Made by a program: the position numbers and the translations under genes. Under the pieces are notes generated by a model. The model saw only the letters and a list, made by a program, of their open reading frames with translations, was not told the origin of the DNA and searched no databases. Source: Setophaga petechia (taxonomy: Eukaryota > Chordata > Aves > Passeriformes > Parulidae). From it: 64,000 bases of DNA. The stretch lies in NCBI GenBank assembly GCA_024362935.1, contig JANCRA010000001.1, positions 53,293,501-53,357,500 on the forward strand, in the 5' to 3' direction. The number at the start of each line of letters is the position of its first letter. Position 1 is the stretch's first letter. Below are positions 50,355-61,900 of this stretch, in pieces.

Positions 50355-53300
50355 TTACGCCTAGGGTAAGGGTTTTTTAATCCAGAAAGCCCTGAGCTCC
50401 AGGCACACTGCAACTGCAAAAGGTATCCCAAGGGGAGCGCAAAAGCACCACAACATGGCTGCCTCCACAGCTTTTTCTTTGGTGCCATCCCTAACCCTAG
50501 GCTGATTCACCTCTCTAGGGCTAGGGTTAGGGTTAAGCCTAGGGTTAGGGTTTTTTAAATGAGAAAGGCTTGAGCTCCAGACACAATTCAGCTGGAAAAG
50601 GCATCCCAAGGGGATCGAAAAAGTGCCACAACATGGTTGCCTCCGCACATTTTTCCTTGGGACCGTCCCTAACCCTAGGCTGATTGACCAGTTTAGTAGT
50701 TAGGGTTACGCCTAGGGTAAGGGTTTTTTAATCCAGAAAGCGCTGAGCTCCAGGCACACTGCAACTGCAAAAGGTATCCCAAGGGGAGCGCAAAAGCGCC
50801 ACGACATCGCTGCCTCCACAGCTTTTTCTTTGCTGCCATCCCTAAGACTAGGCTGATTACCTGTCTAGGGCTAGGGTTAGGGTTACGCCTAGGGTTAGGG
50901 TTTTTTAAATGAGAAAGGCTTGAGCTCCAGACACAATTCACCTGGCAAAGGCATCCCAAGGGGATCGAAAAAGTGCCACAACATGGCTGCCTCCGCACAT
51001 TTTTCCTTGGGACCGTCCCTAACCCTAGGCTGATTGACCAGTTTAGTAGTTAGGGTTACGCCGGGGGTAAGGGTTTTTAAATCCAGAAAGCCCTGAGCTC
51101 CAGGCACACTGCAACTGCAAAAGGTATCCCAAGGGGAGCGCAAAAGCGCCACGACATCGCTGCCTCCACAGCTTTTTCTTTGGTGCCATCCCTAACCCTA
51201 GGCTGATTTACCTGTCTAGGGCTAGGGTTAGGGTTACGCCTAGGGTTAGGGTTTTTTAAATGAGAAAGGCTTGAGCTCCAGAAACAATTCAGCTGGCAAA
51301 GGCATCCCAAGGGGATCGAAAAAGTGCCACAACATGGCTGCCTCTGCACATTTTTCCTTGGGACCGTCCCTAACCCTAGGCTGATTGACCAGTTTAGAGG
51401 TTAGGGTTACGCCTAGGGTAAGGGTTTTTAATCCAAAAAGCCCTGAGCTCCAGGCACACTGCAACTGCAAAAGGTATCCCAAGGGGAGCGCAAAAGCACC
51501 ACAACATGGCTGCCTCCACAGCTTTTTCTTTGGTGCCATCCCTAACCCTACGCTGATTCACCTGTCTAGGGCTAGGGTTAGGGTTAAGCCTAGGGTTAGG
51601 GTTTTTTAAATGAGAAAGGCTTGAGCTCCAGACACAATTCAGCTGGAAAAGGCATCCCAAGGGGATCGAAAAAGTGCCACAACATGGTTGCCTCCGCACA
51701 TTTTTCCTTGGGACCGTCCCTAACCCTAGGCTGATTGACCAGTTTAGTAGTTAGGGTTACGCCTAGGGTAAGGGTTTTTTAATCCAGAAAGCGCTGAGCT
51801 CCAGGCACACTGCAACTGCAAAAGGTATCCCAAGGGGAGCGCAAAAGCGCCACGACATCGCTGCCTCCACAGCTTTTTCTTTGCTGCCATCCCTAAGACT
51901 AGGCTGATTACCTGTCTAGGGCTAGGGTTAGGGTTACGCCTAGGGTTAGGGTTTTTTAAATGAGAAAGGCTTGAGCTCCAGACACAATTCACCTGGCAAA
52001 GGCATCCCAAGGGGATCGAAAAAGTGCCACAACATGGCTGCCTCCGCACATTTTTCCTTGGGACCGTCCCTAACCCTAGGCTGATTGACCAGTTTAGTAG
52101 TTAGGGTTACGCCGGGGGTAAGGGTTTTTAAATCCAGAAAGCCCTGAGCTCCAGGCACACTGCAACTGCAAAAGGTATCCCAAGGGGAGCGCAAAAGCGC
52201 CACGACATCGCTGCCTCCACAGCTTTTTCTTTGGTGCCATCCCTAACCCTAGGCTGATTTACCTGTCTAGGGCTAGGGTTAGGGTTACGCCTAGGGTTAG
52301 GGTTTTTTAAATGAGAAAGGCTTGAGCTCCAGAAACAATTCAGCTGGCAAAGGCATCCCAAGGGGATCGAAAAAGTGCCACAACATTGCTGCCTCCGCAC
52401 ATTTTTCCTTGGGACCGTCCCTAACCCTAGGCTGATTGAGCAGTTTAGGGGTTAGGGTTACGCCTAGGGTAAGGGTTTTTTAATCCAAAAAGCCCTGAGC
52501 TCCAGGCACACTGCAACTGCAAAAGGTATCCCAAGGGGAGCGCAAAAGCACCACAACATGGCTGCCTCCACAGCTTTTTCTTTGGTGCCATCCCTAACTC
52601 TAGGCTGATTTACCTGTCTAGGGCTAGGGTTAGGGTTAAGCCTAGGGTTAGGGTTTTTTAAATGAGAAAGGCTTGAGCTCCAGACACAATTCAGCTGGAA
52701 AAGGCATCCCAGAGGGATCGAAAAAGTGCCACAACATGGTTGCCTCCGCACATTTTTCCTTGGGACCGTCCCTAACCCTAGGCTGATTGACCAGTTTAGT
52801 AGTTAGGGTTACGCCTAGGGTAAGGGTTTTTTAATCCAGAAAGCCCTGAGCTCCAGGCACACTGCAACTGCAAAAGGTATCCCAAGGGGAGCGCAAAAGC
52901 GCCACGACATCGCTGCCTCCACAGCTTTTTCTTTGCTGCCATCCCTAAGACTAGGCTGATTACCTGTCTAGGGCTAGGGTTAGGGTTACGCCTAGGGTTA
53001 GGGTTTTTTAAATGAGAAAGGCTTGAGCTCCAGACACAATTCAGCTGGCAAAGGCATCCCAAGGGGATCGAAAAAGTGCCACAACATGGCTGCCTCCGCA
53101 CATTTTTCCTTGGGACCGTCCCTAACACTAGGCTGATTGACCAGTTTAGTAGTTAGGGTTACGCCTAGGGTAAGGGTTTTTTAATCCAGAAAGCCCTGAG
53201 CTCCAGGCACACTGCAACTGCAAAAGGTATCCCAAGGGGAGCGCAAAAGCGCCGCGACATCGCTGCCTCCACAGCTTTTTCTTTGCTGCCATCACTAACC

Positions 53301-55262
53301 CTAGGCTGATTTACCTGTCTAGGGCTAGGGTTAGGGTTACGCCTAGGGTTAGGGTTTTTTAAATGAGAAAGGCTTGAGCTCCAGAAACAATTCAGCTGGC
53401 AAAGGCATCCCAAGGGGATCGAAAAAGTGCCACAACATGGCTGCCTCCGCACATTTTTCCTTGGGACCGTCCCTAACCCTAGGCTGATTGACCAGTTTAG
53501 GGGTTAGGGTTACGCCTAGGGTAAGGGTTTTTTAATCCAAAAAGCCCTGAGCTCCAGGCACACTGCAACTGCAAAAGGTATCCCAAGGGGAGCGCAAAAG
53601 CACCACAACATGGCTGCCTCCACAGCTTTTTCTTTGGTGCCATCCCTAACCCTAGGCTGATTTACCTGTCTAGGGCTAGGGTTAGGGTTAAGCCTAGGGT
53701 TAGGGTTTTTTAAATGAGAAAGGCTTGAGCTCCAGACACAATTCAGCTGGAAAAGGCATCCCAAGGGGATCGAAAAAGTGCCACAACATGGTTGCCTCCG
53801 CACATTTTTCCTTGGGACCGTCCCTAACTCTAGGCTGATTGACCAGTTTAGTAGTTAGGGTTACGCCTAGGGTAAGGGTTTTTTAATCCAGAAAGCGCTG
53901 AGCTCCAGGCACACTGCAACTGCAAAAGGTATCCCAAGGGGAGCGCAAAAGCGCCACGACATCGCTGCCTCCACAGCTTTTTCTTTGCTGCCATCCCTAA
54001 GACTAGGCTGATTACCTGTCTAGGGCTAGGGTTAGGGTTACGCCTAGGGTTAGGGTTTTTTAAATGAGAAAGGCTTGAGCTCCAGACACAATTCACCTGG
54101 CAAAGGCATCCCAAGGGGATCGAAAAAGTGCCACAACATGGCTGCCTCCGCACATTTTTCCTTGGGACCGTCCCTAACCCTAGGCTGATTGACCAGTTTA
54201 GTAGTTAGGGTTACGCCGGGGGTAAGGGTTTTTAAATCCAGAAAGCCCTGAGCTCCAGGCACACTGCAACTGCAAAAGGTATCCCAAGGGGAGCGCAAAA
54301 GCGCCACGACATCGCTGCCTCCACAGCTTTTTCTTTGGTGCCATCCCTAACCCTAGGCTGATTTACCTGTCTAGGGCTAGGGTTAGGGTTACGCCTAGGG
54401 TTAGGGTTTTTTAAATGAGAAAGGCTTGAGCTCCAGAAACAATTCAGCTGGCAAAGGCATCCCAAGGGGATCGAAAAAGTGCCACAACATGGCTGCCTCC
54501 GCACATTTTTCCTTGGGACCGTCCCTAACCCTAGGCTGATTGACCAGTTTAGGGGTTAGGGTTACGCCTAGGGTAAGGGTTTTTTAATCCAAAAAGCCCT
54601 GAGCTCCAGGCACACTGCAACTGCAAAAGGTATCCCAAGGGGAGCGCAAAAGCACCACAACATGGCTGCCTCCACAGCTTTTTCTTTGGTGCCATCCCTA
54701 ACCCTAGGCTGATTTACCTGTCTAGGGCTAGGGTTAGGGTTAAGCCTAGGGTTAGGGTTTTTTAAATGAGAAAGACTTGAGCTCCAGACACAATTCAGCT
54801 GGAAAAGGCATCCCAAGGGGATCGAAAAAGTGCCACAACATGGTTGCCTCCGCACATTTTTCCTTGGGACCGTCCCTAACCCTAGGCTGATTGACCAGTT
54901 TAGTAGTTAGGGTTACGCCTAGGGTAAGGGTTTTTTAATCCAGAAAGCCCTGAGCTCCAGGCACACTGCAACTGCAAAAGGTATCCGAAGGGGAGCGCAA
55001 AAGCGCCACGACATCGCTGCCTCCACAGCTTTTTCTTTGCTGCCATCCCTAAGACTAGGCTGATTACCTGTCTAGGGCTAGGGTTAGGGTTACGCCTAGG
55101 GTTAGGGTTTTTTAAATGAGAAAGGCTTGAGCTCCAGACACAATTCAGCTGGCAAAGGCATCCCAAGGGGATCGAAAAAGTGCCACAACATGGCTGCCTC
55201 CGCACATTTTTCCTTGGGACCGTCCCTAACCCTAGGCTGATTGACCAGTTTAGGGGTTAGGG
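50355..55262 (+). repeat. Three-dimer higher-order repeat (about 1052 bp), four copies plus two dimers
   Basis: Type P has GCACCACAACATGG, TTAAGCCTAGGG, GCTGGAAAAGGC and ACATGGTTGCCTCC. Type Q has CTAAGACTAGGCTGATTACC with one base lost. Type R in most copies has TTACGCCGGGGGTAAGGG and CCAGAAACAATTC. They repeat as P-Q-R from 50355, 51407, 52458 and 53510, then P and Q at 54562 and 54913. Block starts are 1052, 1051, 1052 and 1052 bp apart; the 1051 reflects one lost T in the unit at 51407. The third R (53159) has the ordinary CCTAGGG start. Confidence 0.92.
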
Positions 55263-55435
55263 TTACGCCTAGGGTAAGGGTTTTTTAAATGAGAAAGACT
55301 TGAGCTCCAGACACAATTCAGCTGGAAAAGGCATCCCAAGGGGATCGAAAAAGTGCCACAACATGGTTGCCTCCGCACATTTTTCCTTGGGACCGTCCCT
55401 AACCCTAGGCTGATTGACCAGTTTAGTAGTTAGGG
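55263..55435 (+). repeat. Hybrid half-unit (173 bp): A start fused to B
   Basis: The unit begins with the A-type sequence CCTAGGGTAAGGG plus a T6 run. It then continues as a B half, AAATGAGAAAGACTTGAG, with type-P markers GCTGGAAAAGGC and ACATGGTTGCC. The next unit (55436) is type Q. In the three-dimer repeat an R and a P dimer would be expected here (702 bp), so about 529 bp is missing, consistent with unequal exchange in the shared T-run region. Confidence 0.88.
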
Positions 55436-57189
55436 TTACGCCTAGGGTAAGGGTTTTTTAATCCAGAAAGCCCTGAGCTCCAGGCACACTGCAACTGCAA
55501 AAGGTATCCCAAGGGGAGCGCAAAAGCGCCACGACATCGCTGCCTCCACAGCTTTTTCTTTGCTGCCATCCCTAAGACTAGGCTGATTACCGGTCTAGGG
55601 CTAGGGTTAGGGTTACGCCTAGGGTTAGGGTTTTTTAAATGAGAAAGGCTTGAGCTCCAGACACAACTCACCTGGAAAAGGCATCCCAAGGGGATCGAAA
55701 AAGTGCCACAACATGGCTGCCTCCGCACATTTTTCCTTGGGACCGTCCCTAACCCTAGGCTGATTGACCAGTTTAGTAGTTAGGGTTACGCCGGGGGTAA
55801 GGGTTTTTTAATCCAGAAAGCCCTGAGCTCCAGGCACACTGCAACTGCAAAAGGTATCCCAAGGGGAGCGCAAAAGCACCACAACATGGCTGCCTCCACA
55901 GCTTTTTCTTTGCTGCCATCCCTAAGCCTAGGCTGATTTACCTGTCTAGGGCTAGGGTTAGGGTTACGCCTAGGGTTAGGGTTTTTTAAATGAGAAAGGC
56001 TTGAGCTCCAGACACAATTCACCTGGCAAAGGCATCCCAAGGGGATCGAAAAAGTGCCACAACATGGCTGCCTCCGCACATTTTTCCTTGGGACCGTCCC
56101 TAACCCTAGGCTGATTGACCTGTTTTGGGGTTAGGGTTACGCCAAGGGTAAGGGTTGTTTAATCCAAAAAGCCCTGAGCTCCAGGCACACTGCAACTGCA
56201 AAAGGTATCCCAAGGGGAGCGCAAAAGCGCCGCGACATGGCTGCCTCCACAGCTTTTTCTTTGGTGGCATCCCTAACCCTAGGCTGATTTACCTGTCTAG
56301 GGCTAGGGTTAGGGTTACGCCTAGGGTTAGGGTTTTTTAAATGAGAAAGGCTTGAGCTCCAGACACAATTCAGCTGGCAAAGGCATCCCAAGGGGATGGA
56401 AAAAGTGCCACAACATTGCTGCCTCCGCACATTTTTCCTTGGGACCGTCCCTAACCCTAGGCTTATTGACCAGTTTAGGGGTTAGGGTTACGCCTAGGGT
56501 AAGGGTTTTTTAATCCAGAAAGCCCTGAGCTCCAGGCACACTGCAACTGCAAAAGGTATCCCAAGGGGAGCGCAAAAGCGCCGCGACATCGCTGCCTCCA
56601 CAGATTTTTCTTTGGTGCCATCCCTACCCCTTTTCTGTTTTACCTGTCTAGGGCTAGAGTTAGGGTTACGCCTTGGGTTAGGGTTTTTTAAATGAGAAAG
56701 GCTTGAGCTCCAGACACAATTCAGCTGGCAAAGGTATCCCAAGGGGATCGAAAAAGTGCCACAACATGGCTGCCTCCGCACATTTTTCCTTGGGACCGTC
56801 CCTAACCCTAGGCTGATTGACCTGTTTTGGGGTTAGGGTTACGCCAAGGGTAAGGGTTGTTTAATCCAAAAAGCCCTGAGCTCCAGGCACACTGCAACTG
56901 CAAAAGGTATCCCAAGGGGAGCGCAAAAGCGCCGCGACATGGGTGCCTCCACAGCTTTTTCTTTGGTGCCATCCCTAACCCTAGGCTGATTTACCTGTCT
57001 AGGGCTAGGGTTAGGGTTCCGCCTAGGGTTAGGGTTTTTTAAATGAGAAAGGCTTGAGCTCCAGACACAATTCAGCTGGGAAAGGCATCCCAAGGGGATC
57101 AAAAAAGTGCCACAACATGGCTGCCTCCGCACATTTTTCCTTGGGACCGTCCCTAACCCTAGGCTGATTGACCAGTTTAGTAGTTAGGG
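55436..57189 (+). repeat. Five-dimer higher-order repeat (1754 bp), copy 1
   Basis: The block consists of dimers at 55436 (CTAAGACTAGGCTGATTACC, ACCGGTCTAGGG), 55786 (CCGGGGG), 56137 (GCCAAGGG, GTTGTTTAATCC, AACATTGCTGCC), 56488 (CCCTACCCC type) and 56839 (GCCAAGGG, GGGTTCCGCC). The same five follow in order in copy 2. The first dimer is 350 bp, so the block is 1754 bp. Confidence 0.9.
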
Positions 57190-58942
57190 TTACGCCTAGG
57201 GTAAGGGTTTTTTAATCCAGAAAGCCCTGAGCTCCAGGCACACTGCAACTGCAAAAGGTATCCCAAGGGGAGCGCAAAAGCGCCACGACATCGCTGCCTC
57301 CACAGCTTTTTCTTTGCTGCCATCCCTAAGACTAGGCTGATTACCGGTCTAGGGCTAGGGTTAGGGTTACGCCTAGGGTTAGGGTTTTTTAAATGAGAAA
57401 GGCTTGAGCTCCAGACACAACTCACCTGGAAAAGGCATCCCAAGGGGATCGAAAAAGTGCCACAACATGGCTGCCTCCGCACATTTTTCCTTGGGACCGT
57501 CCCTAACCCTAGGCTGATTGACCAGTTTAGTAGTTAGGGTTACGCCGGGGGTAAGGGTTTTTTAATCCAGAAAGCCCTGAGCTCCAGGCACACTGCAACT
57601 GCAAAAGGTATCCCAAGGGGAGCGCAAAAGCAACACAACATGGCTGCCTCCACAGCTTTTTCTTTGCTGCCATCCCTAACCCTAGGCTGATTTACCTGTC
57701 TAGGGCTAGGGTTAGGGTTACGCCTAGGGTTAGGGTTTTTTAAATGAGAAAGGCTTGAGCTCCAGACACAATGCACCTGGCAAAGGCATCCCAAGGGGAT
57801 CGAAAAAGTGCCACAACATGGCTGCCTCCGCACATTTTTCCTTGGGACCGTCCCTAACCCTAGGCTGATTGACCTGTTTTGGGGTTAGGGTTACGCCAAG
57901 GGTAAGGGTTGTTTAATCCAAAAAGCCCTGAGCTCCAGGCACACTGCAACTGCAAAAGGTATCCCAAGGGGAGCGCAAAAGCGCCGCGACATGGCTGCCT
58001 CCACAGCTTTTTCTTTGGTGGCATCCCTAACCCTAGGCTGATTTACCTGTCTAGGGCTAGGGTTAGGGTTACGCCTAGGGTTAGGGTTTTTTAAATGAGA
58101 AAGGCTTGAGCTCCAGACACAATTCAGCTGGCAAAGGCATCCCAAGGGGATGGAAAAAGTGCCACAACATTGCTGCCTCCGCACATTTTTCCTTGGGACC
58201 GTCCCTAACCCTAGGCTTATTGACCAGTTTAGGGGTTAGGGTTACGCCTAGGGTAAGGGTTTTTTAATCCAGAAAGCCCTGAGCTCCAGGCACACTGCAA
58301 CTGCAAAAGGTATCCCAAGGGGAGCGCAAAAGCGCCGCGACATCGCTGCCTCCACAGATTTTTCTTTGGTGCCATCCCTACCCCTTTTCTGTTTTACCTG
58401 TCTAGGGCTAGAGTTAGGGTTACGCCTTGGGTTAGGGTTTTTTAAATGAGAAAGGCTTGAGCTCCAGACACAATTCAGCTGGCAAAGGTATCCCAAGGGG
58501 ATCGAAAAAGTGCCACAACATGGCTGCCTCCGCACATTTTTCCTTGGGACCGTCCCTAACCCTAGGCTGATTGACCTGTTTTGGGGTTAGGGTTACGCCA
58601 AGGGTAAGGGTTGTTTAATCCAAAAAGCCCTGAGCTCCAGGCACACTGCAACTGCAAAAGGTATCCCAAGGGGAGCGCAAAAGCGCCGCGACATGGCTGC
58701 CTCCACAGCTTTTTCTTTGGTGCCATCCCTAACCCTAGGCTGATTTACCTGTCTAGGGCTAGGGTTAGGGTTCCGCCTAGGGTTAGGGTTTTTTAAATGA
58801 GAAAGGCTTGAGCTCCAGACACAATTCAGCTGGGAAAGGCATCCCAAGGGGATCAAAAAAGTGCCACAACATGGCTGCCTCCGCACATTTTTCCTTGGGA
58901 CCGTCCCTAACCCTAGGCTGATTGACCAGTTTAGTATTAGGG
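57190..58942 (+). repeat. Five-dimer higher-order repeat, copy 2
   Basis: This is a direct tandem copy of 55436-57189. Differences include GCAACACAACATGG against GCACCACAACATGG, CTAACCCTAGG against CTAAGCCTAGG, AATGCACC against AATTCACC, and CATGGCTGCC against CATGGGTGCC. The last dimer lost one base in TTTAGTATTAGGG, giving 1753 bp in total. Confidence 0.9.
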
Positions 58943-61900
58943 TTACGCCTAGGGTAAGGGTTTTTTAATCCAGAAAGCCCTGAGCTCCAGGCACACTGCA
59001 ACTGCAAAAGGTATCCCAAGGGGAGCGCAAAAGCGCCACGACATCGCTGCCTCCGCAGCTTTTTCTTTGGTGCCATCCCTAACCCTAGGCTGATTTACCT
59101 GTCTAGGGCTAGGGTTAGGGTTACGCCTAGGGTTAGGGTTTTTTAAATGAGAAAGGCTTGAGCTCCAGACACAATTCAGCTGGCAAAGGCATCCCAAGGG
59201 GATCGAAAAAGTGCCACAACATGGCTGCCTCCCCACATTTTTCCTTGGGACCGTCCCTAACCCTAGGCTGATTGACCACTTTAGTAGTTAGGGTTACGCC
59301 TAGGGTAAGGGTTTTTAATCCAGAAAGCCCAGAGGTCCAGGCACACTGCAACTGCAAAAGGTATCCCAAGGGGAGCGCAAAATCGCCACGACATCGCTGC
59401 CTCCACAGATTTTTCTTTGGTGCCATCCCTAACCCTAGGCTGATTTACCTGTCTAGGGCTAGGGTTAGGGTTACGCCTAGGGTTAGGGTTTTTTAAATGA
59501 GAAAGGCTTGAGCTCCAGACACAATTCAGCAGGCAAAGGCATCCCAAGGGGATCGAAAAAGTGCCGCAACATGGCTGCCTCCGCACATTTTTCCTTGGGA
59601 CCGTCCCTAACCCTAGGCTGATTGACCAGTTTAGTAGTTAGGGTTACGCCTAGGGTAAGGGTTTTTTAATCCAAAAAGCCCTGAGCTCCAGGCACACTGC
59701 AACTGCAAAAGGTATCCCAAGAGGAGCGCAACATCGCCACGACATCGCTGCCTCCACAGATTTTTCTTTGGTGCCATCCATACCCCTTGTCTGTTTTACC
59801 TGTCTAGGGCTAGAGTTAGGGTTACGCCTAGGGTTAGGGTTTTTTAAATGAGAAAGGCTTGAGCTCCAGACACAATTCAGCTGGCAAAGGCATCCCAAGG
59901 GGATCGAAAAAGTGCCACAACATGGCTGCCTCCGCACATTTTTCCTTGGGACCGTCCCTAACCCTAGGCTGATTGACCAGTTTAGTAGTTAGGGTTACGC
60001 CTAGGGTAAGGGTTTTTTAATCCAGAAAGCCCTGAGCTCCAGGCACACTGCAACTGCAAAAGGTATCCCAAGGGGAGCGCAAAAGCGCCGCGACATGGCT
60101 GCCTCCACAGCTTTTTCTTTGGTGCCATCCCTAAGCCTAGGCTGATTTACCTGTCTAGGGCTAGGGTTAGGGTTAAGCCTAGGGTTAGGGTTTTTTAAAT
60201 GAGAAAGGCTTGAGCGCCAGACACAATTCAGCAGGCAAAGACATCCCAAGGGGATCGAAAAAGTGCCACAACATGGCTGCCTCCGCACATTTTTCCTTGG
60301 GACCGTCCCTAACCCTAGGCTGATTGACCAGTTTAGTAGTTAGGGTTACGCCTAGGGTAAGGGTTTTTAAATCCAGAAAGCCCTGAGCTCCAGGCACACT
60401 GCAACTGCAAAAGGTATCCCAAGGGGAGCGCAAAAGCGCCGCGACATGGCTGCCTCCACAGCTTTTTCTTTGGTGCCATCCCTAACCCTAGGCTGATTTA
60501 CCTGTCTTAGGCTAGGGTTAGGGTTACGCCTAGGGTTAGGGTTTTTTAAATGAGAAAGGCTTGAGCTCCAGACACAATTCAGCTGGCAAAGGCATCCCAA
60601 GGGGATCGAAAAAGTGCCACAACATGGCTGCCTCCGCACATTTTTCCTTGGGACCGTCCCTAACCCTAGGCTGATTGACCAGTTTAGTAGTTAGGGTTAC
60701 GCCTAGGGTAAGGGTTTTTTAATCCAGAAAGCCCAGAGGTCCAGGCACACTGCAACTGCAAAAGGTATCCCAAGGGGAGCGCAAAAGCGCCACGACATCG
60801 CTGCCTCCACAGTTTTTTCTTTGCTGCCATCCCTAAGACTAGGCTGATTACCTGTCTAGGGCTAGGGTTAGGGTTACGCCTAGGGTTAGGGTTTTTTAAA
60901 TGAGAAAGGCTTGAGCTCCAGACACAATTCAGCTGGCAAAGGCATCCCAAGGGGATCGAAAAAGTGCCACAACATGGCTGCCTCCGCACATTTTTCCTTG
61001 GGACCGTCCCTAACCCTCGGCTGATTGACCAGTTTAGGGGTTAGGGTTACGCCTAGGGTAAGGGTTTTTTAATCCAAAACGCCCTGAGCTCCAGGCACAC
61101 TGCAACTGCAAAAGGTATCCCAAGGGGAGCGCAAAAGCGCCGCGACATGGCTGCCTCCACAGCTTTTTCTTTGCTGCCATCCCTAACCCTAGGCTGATTT
61201 ACCTGTCTAGGGCTAGGGTTAGGGTTACGCCTAGGGTTAGGGTTTTTTAAATGAGAAAGGCTTGAGCTCCAGACACAATTCAGCTGGTAAAAGGCATCCC
61301 AAGGGGATCGAAAACGTGCAACAACATGGCTGCCTCCGCACATTTTTCCTTGGGACCGTCCCTAACCCTAGGCTGATTGACCAGTTTCGTAGTTAGGGTT
61401 ACGCCTAGGGTAAGGGTTTTTTAATCCAGAAAGCCCTGAGCTCCAGGCACACTGCAACTGCAAAAGGTATCCCAAGGGGAGCGCAAAAGCGCCGCGACAT
61501 GGCTGCCTCCACAGCTTTTTCTTTGCTGCCATCCCTAAGCCTAGGCTGATTTACCTGTCTAGGGCTAGGGTTAGGGTTACGCCTAGGGTTAGGGTTTTTT
61601 AAATGAGAAAGGCTTGAGCTCCAGACACAATTCAGCTGGCAAAGGCATCCCAAAGGGATCGAAAAAGTGCCACAACATTGCTGCCTCCGCACATTTTTCC
61701 TTGGGACCGTCCCTAACCCTAGGATGATTGACCAGTTTAGTAGTTAGGGTTACGCCGGGGGTAAGGGTTTTTTAATCCAGAAAGCCCTGAGCTCCAGGCA
61801 CACTGCAACTGCAAAAGGTATCCCAAGGGGAGCGCAAAAGCGCCGCGACATCGCTGCCTCCACAGATTTTTCTTTGGTGCCATCCCTACCCTTTTTCTGT

